From NCBI GenBank assembly GCA_024696635.1, contig JAILGP010000143.1, positions 1 through 61,276 on the forward strand: a stretch of 61,276 nt of DNA, in the 5' to 3' direction. This DNA is from Eubacterium sp. Lineage in GTDB: Bacteria > Bacillota > Clostridia > Lachnospirales > Lachnospiraceae. The notes under the pieces are model-generated. The model had not been told where the DNA came from, searched no databases, and was given only the letters and a program-made list of their open reading frames with translations. This document shows, in pieces, positions 45,609-53,762 of this stretch; the first letter of the stretch is position 1, and every line of letters starts with the position of its first letter. Both the position numbers and the translations under genes were made by a program.

Positions 45609-47186
45609 ATGAGTGATGCTCAGAATGTAGCCGTGGAGAAAGCTCCGAAACTGAATATACCTGAAAAAAATAAAGTAAGTAATGAAAAAGAAGAGGGCTG
45701 GTTATTCTTTGGGACCCAGCGAGTTATTGCTCTAATAATGTTTTTCTTCATGTTTCTTCCTGGCATGAATCCTGCAAGAGTATGTGGACTGATAAGTAAA
45801 AATTTGTCACTCTTTACATCCGCGGTTTCTTATTCAAGCCTTATATCAGGCGTGGGACGAGGATTCAGATCAGGATGGATTGATGAAAGCGTGTTTATAA
45901 TTCTTTTCGTTTCATCAATATTTACAGTACTTGGAATCGTTGCAATAGCAGCAGGTGCCTGCATATCACTTGGAAATATAAAGTGTAAAAGTCTTTCATT
46001 TATATTTTCATTTGCAGGAACATTTTCATTAGTGGGAGGACTTGTTGGAATCTATATATCATATTCGCTTATGGGTGGTGCGGCTAGAGTAGAGAAGGTT
46101 AATCCAGAATTTCCAAATGGACTTATAGTATTTTTTGTTCTTGGTGGAATCGTACTTATAGCTACCATTGCTGCATTTATTATAGTACCTAAGGTAAGCC
46201 TTAAGAGAATAAAGAAAGTTCAGAAGACTGAATCTGATGAAACAGGTGAGGCAGAAGTAAATAAAGAGGAAAGTGAAATACTTCCATATGAAATGGAATC
46301 AAAGTATAAGCTTTTTCTTATGTTCCTGCCATTTGCACTTCTTGCATTTGTATTTTGTTATCTTCCACTATGGGGTTGGAGATATGGATTCTTTGATTAT
46401 AAGGCTGGCGATGAGCTGACTATGGACAACTTTGTAGGCTTTAAGTGGTTTACCTATCTTTTTCAGAATGCAGCTACAAAGCGTGATATAGTCAGAGTTC
46501 TCAGAAATACACTTGCCATGAGTGGTCTTGGAATAGCAACAAGCTGGATACCACTTGCATTTGCTGTATTTCTTTCGGAGATAAATAGTAAGAAATTTAA
46601 GAGGGTTGTACAGACCTTTACAACAATCCCCAACTTCATAAGCTGGATTCTTGTATATACAGTAGCCCTTGCAATCTTTTCAACAGATGGATTTCTTAAC
46701 ACACTGCTTACAAATCTTGGAACACCATCCAATACAAATTACCTTATGAGTAGTGAGCATTCATGGCTTAAGATGCTTGCTTGGGGAATATGGAAGGGTG
46801 TTGGTTGGTCAGCAATTATATATATAGCTGGTATATCCGGTATAGATAAACAGCTTTATGAAGCAGCAACTGTTGATGGTGCTGGAAGATTTCAGCGTAT
46901 ATGGCATGTAACCATACCGGGACTTATCCCAACATATATGGTTATGCTTCTTATGTCTGTTGCAGGTATGCTTAGTAATGGACTGGATCAGTACCTGGTA
47001 TTTTCTAATTCGAATAACGCAGATGCCATGGAAGTACTTGATCTTTATGTATATAACCTTGGTTTTGCCGGAGGTAGTATTCCTCTTTCGACCGTTATAG
47101 GTATGGCAAAATCTATAGTCAGTGTAGCTCTTCTCTTTATGGCTAACTCAGTATCAAAGCTGGTTCGTCATGAAAGTATAGTCTAG
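45609..47186 (+). CDS. Sugar ABC transporter permease (LplB/YtcP type) with N-terminal membrane extension
   Basis: This is the first permease of the oligosaccharide importer. The 525-residue protein is much longer than the usual 300-320. The permease core begins about residue 231 (LFLMFLPFALLAFVFCYLPL) and carries the coupling EAA loop EAATVDGAGRFQRIWHVTIPG near 418. Residues 1-230 add about four helices and a basic/acidic loop that I do not recognise; this part has no counterpart in ordinary LplB. AAGGAGA precedes the ATG. The second permease gene starts 16 bases after the stop. Confidence 0.88.
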   Translation: MSDAQNVAVEKAPKLNIPEKNKVSNEKEEGWLFFGTQRVIALIMFFFMFLPGMNPARVCGLISKNLSLFTSAVSYSSLISGVGRGFRSGWIDESVFIILFVSSIFTVLGIVAIAAGACISLGNIKCKSLSFIFSFAGTFSLVGGLVGIYISYSLMGGAARVEKVNPEFPNGLIVFFVLGGIVLIATIAAFIIVPKVSLKRIKKVQKTESDETGEAEVNKEESEILPYEMESKYKLFLMFLPFALLAFVFCYLPLWGWRYGFFDYKAGDELTMDNFVGFKWFTYLFQNAATKRDIVRVLRNTLAMSGLGIATSWIPLAFAVFLSEINSKKFKRVVQTFTTIPNFISWILVYTVALAIFSTDGFLNTLLTNLGTPSNTNYLMSSEHSWLKMLAWGIWKGVGWSAIIYIAGISGIDKQLYEAATVDGAGRFQRIWHVTIPGLIPTYMVMLLMSVAGMLSNGLDQYLVFSNSNNADAMEVLDLYVYNLGFAGGSIPLSTVIGMAKSIVSVALLFMANSVSKLVRHESIV

Positions 47187-47201
47187 GAGGTGAATTAAGT
47201 T

Positions 47202-48167
47202 ATGGCCAAGAAAAATGTAATAATAGCTGAAACACCTTCTGGTGAAAAGATTGAGATAACTACAAAGAATAATAAACATAAATATTCGGTAGGGAATATA
47301 ATATTTTATATTATTGATTATGCCTTCTTTTCAATATTTACAATTGCTTGTTTGTTCCCATTTTATTATCTCTTTATTAATACCATTTCCGATGCTGATC
47401 TGGTTACAAAGGGAATGATAAATTTTGTACCCAAGGGAATAAATATTAATAACTATTTGTCGCTGACAAATGTTAATGACCTGGGAACTTCGCTTATAGT
47501 ATCTATAGCAAGAACCATACTAGGTACAGCTCTCATGGTTGCTGCATCAGCCTTCGTTGGATATCTTATGACTAAGGACGAAATGTGGCATCGTAAGTTC
47601 TGGTATAGGTTCCTGGTTATAACAATGTACTTTAATGCTGGACTTATTCCCTGGTACTTAAATATGTCAATGCTTGGACTGACAAACAGATTTGCAGCTT
47701 ATATCATTCCGGGTATTGTGGCACCATATAATATCATCCTGGTAAAGACCTATATAGAGTCTATACCTAAGGAACTGGAGGAAAGTGCATTTATAGATGG
47801 TGCATCTTATATGACAGTGTTCAGAAAAATTGTATGGCCTCTGTCAAAACCAATACTTGCAACAATCGCAATATTCGGTGCAGTAGGAAACTGGAATTCC
47901 TTCCAAGATTCACTTATCCTTATGCCAAATGCACCTGACCTTTATACACTTCAGCATAGACTTTATATCTATCTCAACAGTACATCAAATATAGGTCAGA
48001 TGATGAACTCAGCAGGTGGTGGCGGACTTGCACTTGATTATGCTAACAATGGAATGATTATAAAGTATACTATTTCCATGGTATCTATAATTCCTATACT
48101 GCTTGTTTATCCATTTATGCAGAGATATTTTGAAGAAGGTATCATGCTTGGAGCAGTTAAGGGTTAA
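47202..48167 (+). CDS. Sugar ABC transporter permease (LplC/YtcP type)
   Basis: This is the second permease of the importer, 321 residues with six predicted helices. The EAA loop is ESAFIDGASYMTVFRKIVWP (about 195), and the C-terminal RYFEEGIMLGAVKG is typical of the family. Its ribosome site TAGGAGGTG is strong. It forms a heterodimer with the extended permease encoded upstream. No ATP-binding subunit is encoded in the cluster, so an external MsmX-like ATPase is needed. Confidence 0.93.
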   Translation: MAKKNVIIAETPSGEKIEITTKNNKHKYSVGNIIFYIIDYAFFSIFTIACLFPFYYLFINTISDADLVTKGMINFVPKGININNYLSLTNVNDLGTSLIVSIARTILGTALMVAASAFVGYLMTKDEMWHRKFWYRFLVITMYFNAGLIPWYLNMSMLGLTNRFAAYIIPGIVAPYNIILVKTYIESIPKELEESAFIDGASYMTVFRKIVWPLSKPILATIAIFGAVGNWNSFQDSLILMPNAPDLYTLQHRLYIYLNSTSNIGQMMNSAGGGGLALDYANNGMIIKYTISMVSIIPILLVYPFMQRYFEEGIMLGAVKG

Positions 48168-48210
48168 TGTGTTTTATATATCTTTTATAAAGCTTATAGG
48201 AGGAGAGGAA

Positions 48211-49944
48211 ATGTTTAAGAATCTCAAAAAATCAAAGCTTAGAAAAGCTTTTAAGAAGGCTGCTGCAATAGCACTTACATCTGCAGTAGCGCTTGGCTGT
48301 CTTTCAGGCTGTGGAAGCGGCGGAAGTGGAAAGAAGGGTGAACCTATAACACTTACAGTATTTAGTCAGAGAGCAAATTATTCTGGAGAACAGATTGGAT
48401 GGTCAGCAGACATACTTCTTGATAAGTTTAATGTAAAGCTCAACATAGTACCTAACAGCGATGGAGTTATGGATACAAGACTTGAGTCAGGTAATCTTGG
48501 AGATATCATAGTATTTGGTTCAGAACAGGATTATATGAAGGCTGTTGGTGCTGGAGCACTTTTTGACTGGGAAGAGGATCAGATTCTTGATGAGTATGGT
48601 GCTTATATAAAGGAAAATATGTCACATGCTCTTGAAAAGAATCGTAGCATGTCTAATGATGGAAAGATTTACGGACTTGGCTATGAAGTAGCAACTAATA
48701 GTGAGGATATACAGAGTTTCCTTTATACATGGGATCTTAGATGGGATCTTTATAAGGAACTTGGCTATCCTGAGGTAAATAACCTTGATGATTATGTAAA
48801 TATGCTTAAGGATATGAAGGAGCTTTGTCCTACAGATGAATCAGGAAAGCCAACCTATGCAGTTTCACTTTGGCCGGACTGGGATGGAAACATGGTTATG
48901 TATGTTAAGTCTATGGCTACTGCTTATTATGGATATGATGAATTTGGTATAGGACTTTATAATCCAACAGATGGTCATTTTTATGGAGCACTTGGTAATC
49001 CTAATGATGAAGCAGAGCAGTCACCTTATCTGGAAATGCTTAACTTCTTCCATACACTTTATGCAAATGATCTTCTTGATCCTGATTCAATGACTAATAC
49101 ATATGATACAGCTACAGAGAAGACAAGGAAGGGTGGTACATTTTTCTCAATCTTCAATTACTCTGGTTATATGATTTATAACACAGATGATCATATTGGA
49201 CAGAACAAGATGATGAAGTCAATGAAACCAAATGATGCATCGCCAATTGTTTATGGCCTTAATGTTCTTGGTGGAAATAACTACTGGGCTATCGGTGCAA
49301 ATACTGAGTATCCTGATCTTTGTATGGAAATCATCAATTATCTTTGTACACCAGATGGTCGTATGACTATGGAATATGGTCCACAGGGACTTACATGGGA
49401 TTATGATGAGGATGGAAATACATACTTCACAGAGTATGGTAAGAAAGTAAACAATGATAAGAATACACCTATGGAAGGTGATTATTCAGGTCAGACTTAC
49501 CATGATGGTGAGATTCAGATAAATTGTACAACTTGGACAATTGATGCAACTAATCCTGATTCAAATGGTGAGACCTATAATGATGAGCAATGGAAGTCTA
49601 ATCAGTCTGAGCCGGTTTGTGATATAGATGCTGACTGGAGAGAGAAGACTGGTGCCACATCAATCAATGAATACATGGCAGCTGGAAATTATGTAGTATC
49701 CCCTGGTTCTGCATTTGTACTTGCAGAGCAGGATGATGAGCTTAAGACAACCTGGGCTCAGGTTACAAAGTGTCTTGTTGATAATTCGTGGAAGGCTATA
49801 TATGCAGAGTCTGATGAAGAATATGAAAAGATAGTTGCTGATATGATCAAGCAGTGTAATGACTATGGCTATGAAGAGTGCTGGAACTGGTCAAATGAAC
49901 AGGCAGCAATCAGAAAGGCTGCAGAGGAAGCTGTTGGTGATTAA
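48211..49944 (+). CDS. Extracellular sugar-binding lipoprotein (LplA family)
   Basis: This is the receptor of the oligosaccharide importer: 577 residues with an N-terminal signal and lipobox (LSGCGSGG, Cys about 34), anchored outside. The mature domain begins ITLTVFSQRANYSGEQIGW and follows the family 1 solute-binding layout of the LplA/YtcQ group, which take up complex oligosaccharides. ATG 48211 is preferred because GGAGGAGAGG lies just upstream; an in-frame ATG at 48103 lies within the previous gene. Many Trp, Tyr and Asp residues are consistent with glycan binding. A terminator follows. Confidence 0.92.
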   Translation: MFKNLKKSKLRKAFKKAAAIALTSAVALGCLSGCGSGGSGKKGEPITLTVFSQRANYSGEQIGWSADILLDKFNVKLNIVPNSDGVMDTRLESGNLGDIIVFGSEQDYMKAVGAGALFDWEEDQILDEYGAYIKENMSHALEKNRSMSNDGKIYGLGYEVATNSEDIQSFLYTWDLRWDLYKELGYPEVNNLDDYVNMLKDMKELCPTDESGKPTYAVSLWPDWDGNMVMYVKSMATAYYGYDEFGIGLYNPTDGHFYGALGNPNDEAEQSPYLEMLNFFHTLYANDLLDPDSMTNTYDTATEKTRKGGTFFSIFNYSGYMIYNTDDHIGQNKMMKSMKPNDASPIVYGLNVLGGNNYWAIGANTEYPDLCMEIINYLCTPDGRMTMEYGPQGLTWDYDEDGNTYFTEYGKKVNNDKNTPMEGDYSGQTYHDGEIQINCTTWTIDATNPDSNGETYNDEQWKSNQSEPVCDIDADWREKTGATSINEYMAAGNYVVSPGSAFVLAEQDDELKTTWAQVTKCLVDNSWKAIYAESDEEYEKIVADMIKQCNDYGYEECWNWSNEQAAIRKAAEEAVGD

Positions 49945-49964
49945 TTAAATAATTTGTATATAGT

Positions 49965-49997
49965 AAAAGGTGTGGGGGTTTCTTCACACCTTTTATT
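49965..49997 (+). terminator. Rho-independent terminator after the sugar-binding lipoprotein gene
   Basis: AAAAGGTGTG (49965-49974) pairs perfectly with CACACCTTTT (49985-49994) around a 10-base loop, followed by ATTGC. It ends the importer transcript. The rest of the 267-bp gap before the next gene is AT-rich, with no gene. Confidence 0.85.
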
Positions 49998-50211
49998 GCT
50001 TATAAAGAATATGCTTTTGTTTTTATGTTAGGGCGAAATTACAATAATACATGTATTAATTAACAGTTGCTTTAAATATACATTTAATAATAAAATATAA
50101 ATAAGCATGACCTTTTTTAATACTTTTATATGCTTATTCATTGGATGATAATTTGTGATGAGTATTTATATTTTTTTTAAAAGGCATAAGGAAGGGTAAT
50201 AGGGATAAAAC

Positions 50212-50838
50212 GTGAAAAAATTTTTTGATATAGATAGTCCTATATATAAGCTGATGACAACAATAATGAATTTTGCTGTGCTTAATATATGCTGGCTGCT
50301 TGGAAGTCTGCTCATAATAACAATTGGACCTGCAAGTGTTGCTGCCTGTGATGTGGGACTTAAAATGGTGGATAATGAAGAGGGCTATATTTTCAGACAG
50401 TTTTGGAAGGCTTTTAAGTCTAACCTTAAGCAGGGAATACCTTTAGGGATTATTACATTTGCAGCCTTCTATGCAGTATATCTGGATTTTCAGATTGTAA
50501 ATGCATTAGAAAATCCTTCTATATTCCTTATTATGGGTGGGATTTTATCTGGTGCAATTTTTGTAACAGGACTTATATATGCATACCCGCTGACTGCAAG
50601 ATATGAGAATACATTGCCTAAAATAATTAAAAATTCATTTCGTATATCAACTAAGTATTTTATCAGGACTCTGCTTCTTATAATTTGCCTTGTTGTTGAA
50701 ATACTTGCTTTTATGTGGAATGAAACAATGATCTTTATTGCCGTGATTATAGGACCGGCAAGTATAGTGCTTACTATATGTGCTTTTGCAAAACCAATAT
50801 TTAAAAAGCTGGAAAAAGCTGAAAAATCAGGAGAGTAA
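50212..50838 (+). CDS. YesL-like DUF624 membrane protein
   Basis: The 208-residue protein has about four to five transmembrane helices. It begins KKFFDIDSPIYKLMTTIMNF and continues through NICWLLGSLLIITIGPAS, the characteristic DUF624/YesL opening. YesL homologues sit beside YesM/YesN and LplABC genes in many Firmicutes and their function is not known; a role in transport or sensing is usually assumed. Start GTG 50212 is supported by upstream purines (AGGGATAAAAC). The next gene follows after 21 bp (measured to its ATG). Confidence 0.85.
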   Translation: MKKFFDIDSPIYKLMTTIMNFAVLNICWLLGSLLIITIGPASVAACDVGLKMVDNEEGYIFRQFWKAFKSNLKQGIPLGIITFAAFYAVYLDFQIVNALENPSIFLIMGGILSGAIFVTGLIYAYPLTARYENTLPKIIKNSFRISTKYFIRTLLLIICLVVEILAFMWNETMIFIAVIIGPASIVLTICAFAKPIFKKLEKAEKSGE

Positions 50839-50859
50839 ATATTTAGAAAGGTGGTTTTT

Positions 50860-51840
50860 ATGAATAAGAAAATATGGACTCTGTCGGAAGAAAGAAATGT
50901 AACCTTAACGGGATATTTTTATGAGGATAATGATGAATATCAGAAGGGGATAAAAAGACCTTTGATAATTGTTTGTCCAGGAGGTGGATATACATTTCTT
51001 TCAGAACGTGAGGCTGATCCTATAGCCTTAAGGTATGTTTCAGCTGGGTTTAATGCAGCTGTTTTAAGATATGGAATAGTGGATTATGCTGTGGCTCCAG
51101 GTCCGCTTAATGATGTGGCCGGGGCGATTAAGCTTATGAGAGAGCTTTCGGATAGTTTATTCATTGACAAAGACTCTATATTTATCTGCGGTTTCTCGGC
51201 TGGTGGACATGTGGCAGGACAGATTGGAGTCTTTTGGAATAATGAAGAACTTCTTCCTGAATATAAAGATAATTTTGAAATGATAAAACCAAATGGTCTT
51301 ATACTTGGATATCCTGTTCTGGATTTAAAGGCATCTACAAAGGCCCTGGACTTTGGAGCGGGTCTTGACAGGGATATAAATAAATTGGAATTTGGTACCC
51401 TTCATCCTGATATTCCTAAGGAGAGAATATTTGTGAGAAATGAAGAAAAGGGTAAGTACCTTGTTGATTTTGAACTTGCTATGAATGCTTTTATATTTGG
51501 TGGTGACTATACAAGTAAAGAGGAGGATAAGTATTGTCTTCAGAACTTTGTTTCTTCTGATACACCTCCAACATTTTTATGGCACTGTGCAGGGGATAAT
51601 CTGATTTATCCTTCTAATTCCCTAGATTTTGCCTCAGCACTTGCTAAAGCAGGAGTGGATTATGAGCTTCATATTTATAACGGTGGAGGTCATGGAATAG
51701 CTACAGCTGATTATAAAACTACAAATGATCCAAATCAGTATTATGAAGCAGCAGAGGGCTGGCTGGATCTTTCTATTGCCTGGATTAACCGTGTGTGTGG
51801 CTACAAGGATAAAATAATTGATAAATATGTAAAACAGTAA
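50860..51840 (+). CDS. Alpha/beta hydrolase, acetyl-esterase-like
   Basis: The 326-residue cytoplasmic hydrolase has the oxyanion segment CPGGGYTFLSEREADPIA, nucleophile S113 in GFSAGGHVAG, an acid in CAGDNLIYPSNSLDF and the catalytic His in YNGGGHGIA. That is the layout of carbohydrate esterase/lipase proteins of the acetylxylan-esterase group. No signal peptide is present, so it should act on imported, acetylated oligosaccharides. ATG 50860 is chosen over GTG 50851 because AGAAAGGTGG at 50845-50854 is a ribosome site for it. Confidence 0.85.
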   Translation: MNKKIWTLSEERNVTLTGYFYEDNDEYQKGIKRPLIIVCPGGGYTFLSEREADPIALRYVSAGFNAAVLRYGIVDYAVAPGPLNDVAGAIKLMRELSDSLFIDKDSIFICGFSAGGHVAGQIGVFWNNEELLPEYKDNFEMIKPNGLILGYPVLDLKASTKALDFGAGLDRDINKLEFGTLHPDIPKERIFVRNEEKGKYLVDFELAMNAFIFGGDYTSKEEDKYCLQNFVSSDTPPTFLWHCAGDNLIYPSNSLDFASALAKAGVDYELHIYNGGGHGIATADYKTTNDPNQYYEAAEGWLDLSIAWINRVCGYKDKIIDKYVKQ

Positions 51841-51853
51841 GATAATGGTTTTG

Positions 51854-51930
51854 ATTTATGTAAATTCATACCACTTGCTCTGATAAATTATGTTAACTGA
51901 TTGCCTAAACGATATGAATTATGTAAACAA
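51854..51930 (+). promoter_or_regulatory. Three diverged ATTATGTAAAC-type motifs in the regulator leader
   Basis: ATTTATGTAAATT (about 51854), AATTATGTTAACT (about 51887) and AATTATGTAAACA (about 51917) are roughly 30 bp apart, upstream of the response regulator gene. GTTAAC in the second is palindromic. No terminator is seen in this gap. Confidence 0.4.
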
Positions 51931-52023
51931 ATCTTAAGAGGCGTAAATGAAAATACTGTACTAGATTAAAAGAAATGAAATATATAGGATATATTAGTTT
52001 AAAAGAAAATGGGGATGATATAA

Positions 52024-53670
52024 ATGTATAAAGTTCTGATCGCAGATGATGAAAAAATAATCAGAATGGGTCTTCGAGGGATACTTGATTGGGAGGCTTA
52101 TGGTTTTGAAATAGCAGGAGAAGCAGCAACGGGCAGAGAAGTTCTGACTAAAATGCTGGAGATTAAACCTGATCTTGTCCTGATAGATATTCGCATGCCT
52201 GGTATAACTGGCCTCGAGGCACTAGGCATGGCAAGAAATGGAGGATTTAATGGAAAGGTTATAGTGCTTTCTGGCTATTCAGATTTTCAGTATGCACAGG
52301 AAGCTATTGATGTGAATGTAGTTTCATATCTTACAAAACCAGTTGACCTTCCAAAGCTTGAAAAAACCTTGATTGAGATTAAAATTCAGCTGGATCAGGA
52401 GAATACTGATAACAGAACCAGGGATTTATATTTTAAACATGCAAGAGAAAAACTTCTGAAGGATATAATGACTGGTGATATAGATATTGATGATCTGGAA
52501 GAAAAAAGAAATGAGCTTGGTTTTGAATATGGGCCATATAGGGTAGTAATGGCAGAAAAGTACAGTCTTAAGCAGGAGGATCCAGAGTATAGTTTTTCTG
52601 AAATTCTAAGGCTATCAGAATCCAGGCTTAGGCGGGAGAAAAAGGGCAAAATAGAAAAGAGTGATACATCCTTTGAAGAAATAATTGATGATGATGGATA
52701 TGTAACTATTCTTATTAAGGGTAAGGATGCTGAAGATAAGCTTCAGGAAGCTCTTGTAAAGTTTGATATGGAGATGCCTCCTGAGAAGAATTCCCCATTA
52801 GATAGTATATTCCTTGCTATGGGTCCAAAGGTTGAGGAGGCTGTTAGTATTCCTGATTCCTATGAGGTTGCAAGTTACTATATGAAGAATCGTTTCTTCT
52901 GTGATAAGGGCCAGCATTATGTGTCTCCTGAACATCCACCTTATGGCGTGGAAATCCGGTATGGGGAAATTATGGATGATGAGAATTATATGGTTGATGA
53001 CAGTATGTCTGCTGATACAGTCAGAGAAAAGCTTTTGGAACCTTATTCTAATCTCCTTATTGAATCCATACAGGTTTTTAACAGACATAAGCTGGCAGAG
53101 GGACTTAGAAATCTTCAGGAACAGCTTTATCTTACCAATCTTACAGTGGAACAGATAAAGGATCTTTTACTTGATATTTATTTAAAGGTGAAGGAAAAGG
53201 TTATGGTTCTTTATAATAAGGCAGAGATACCATTCAAGGCTGATTCGGAAACCGTAGCCTATATTAGAAATGCTTATTATCTATATGAAATAATTACATT
53301 TATTTCAGAACAGGCAGATATGATCATAACTGCTATTGGTGGATCATCAAGGGATAGCATATTGGATGATGTAGTATTTTATATAGAGCATAATTATGCA
53401 TTTAATATAACTCTTGAGAATCTTGCCCCACTTTTTGGCTATAACAGTTCTTATTTAGGTAAGATATTTAGCAAGAGAATGGGAGTTAATTTTAATACAT
53501 ATCTTGATCAGATCAGAATAGAACATTCTAAGGAGCTTCTTCTTTCTGGTAAGGCTCAAGTTTATAAGGTGGCAGAGATGGTGGGATATAAAAATGTGGA
53601 TTATTTCCATATAAAGTTTAAAAAATATGTAGGAATAAGTCCTGCTGAATATAGAAAAAGAGGAAAGTAA
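52024..53670 (+). CDS. YesN-type response regulator with AraC DNA-binding domain
   Basis: This is the transcription factor partner of the YesM-like kinase. The 548-residue protein has an N-terminal receiver domain with acidic pocket ADDE, phospho-acceptor D55 (LIDIRMPGITG) and K106-type lysine (YLTKPVD). A long middle region follows (about 120-440), and the C-terminus has two helix-turn-helix motifs of the AraC family (NSSYLGKIFSKRMG and MVGYKNVDYFHIKFKKYVG). It probably activates the GH5, GH29 and importer genes. ATG has GGGGATGATATAA upstream. Confidence 0.93.
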   Translation: MYKVLIADDEKIIRMGLRGILDWEAYGFEIAGEAATGREVLTKMLEIKPDLVLIDIRMPGITGLEALGMARNGGFNGKVIVLSGYSDFQYAQEAIDVNVVSYLTKPVDLPKLEKTLIEIKIQLDQENTDNRTRDLYFKHAREKLLKDIMTGDIDIDDLEEKRNELGFEYGPYRVVMAEKYSLKQEDPEYSFSEILRLSESRLRREKKGKIEKSDTSFEEIIDDDGYVTILIKGKDAEDKLQEALVKFDMEMPPEKNSPLDSIFLAMGPKVEEAVSIPDSYEVASYYMKNRFFCDKGQHYVSPEHPPYGVEIRYGEIMDDENYMVDDSMSADTVREKLLEPYSNLLIESIQVFNRHKLAEGLRNLQEQLYLTNLTVEQIKDLLLDIYLKVKEKVMVLYNKAEIPFKADSETVAYIRNAYYLYEIITFISEQADMIITAIGGSSRDSILDDVVFYIEHNYAFNITLENLAPLFGYNSSYLGKIFSKRMGVNFNTYLDQIRIEHSKELLLSGKAQVYKVAEMVGYKNVDYFHIKFKKYVGISPAEYRKRGK

Positions 53671-53762
53671 TAAAAAGAGATATATGAATCCAATATCCCA
53701 AACATAAAAAATCATGAATAAGGAATAATAAAATGTTTTGTAATATATGACCAGGGGGAAAG

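Noticed and set aside
48103..48210. Start of the sugar-binding lipoprotein inside the upstream permease gene
   Set aside because: No ribosome site and it would put 36 residues before a textbook lipoprotein signal.
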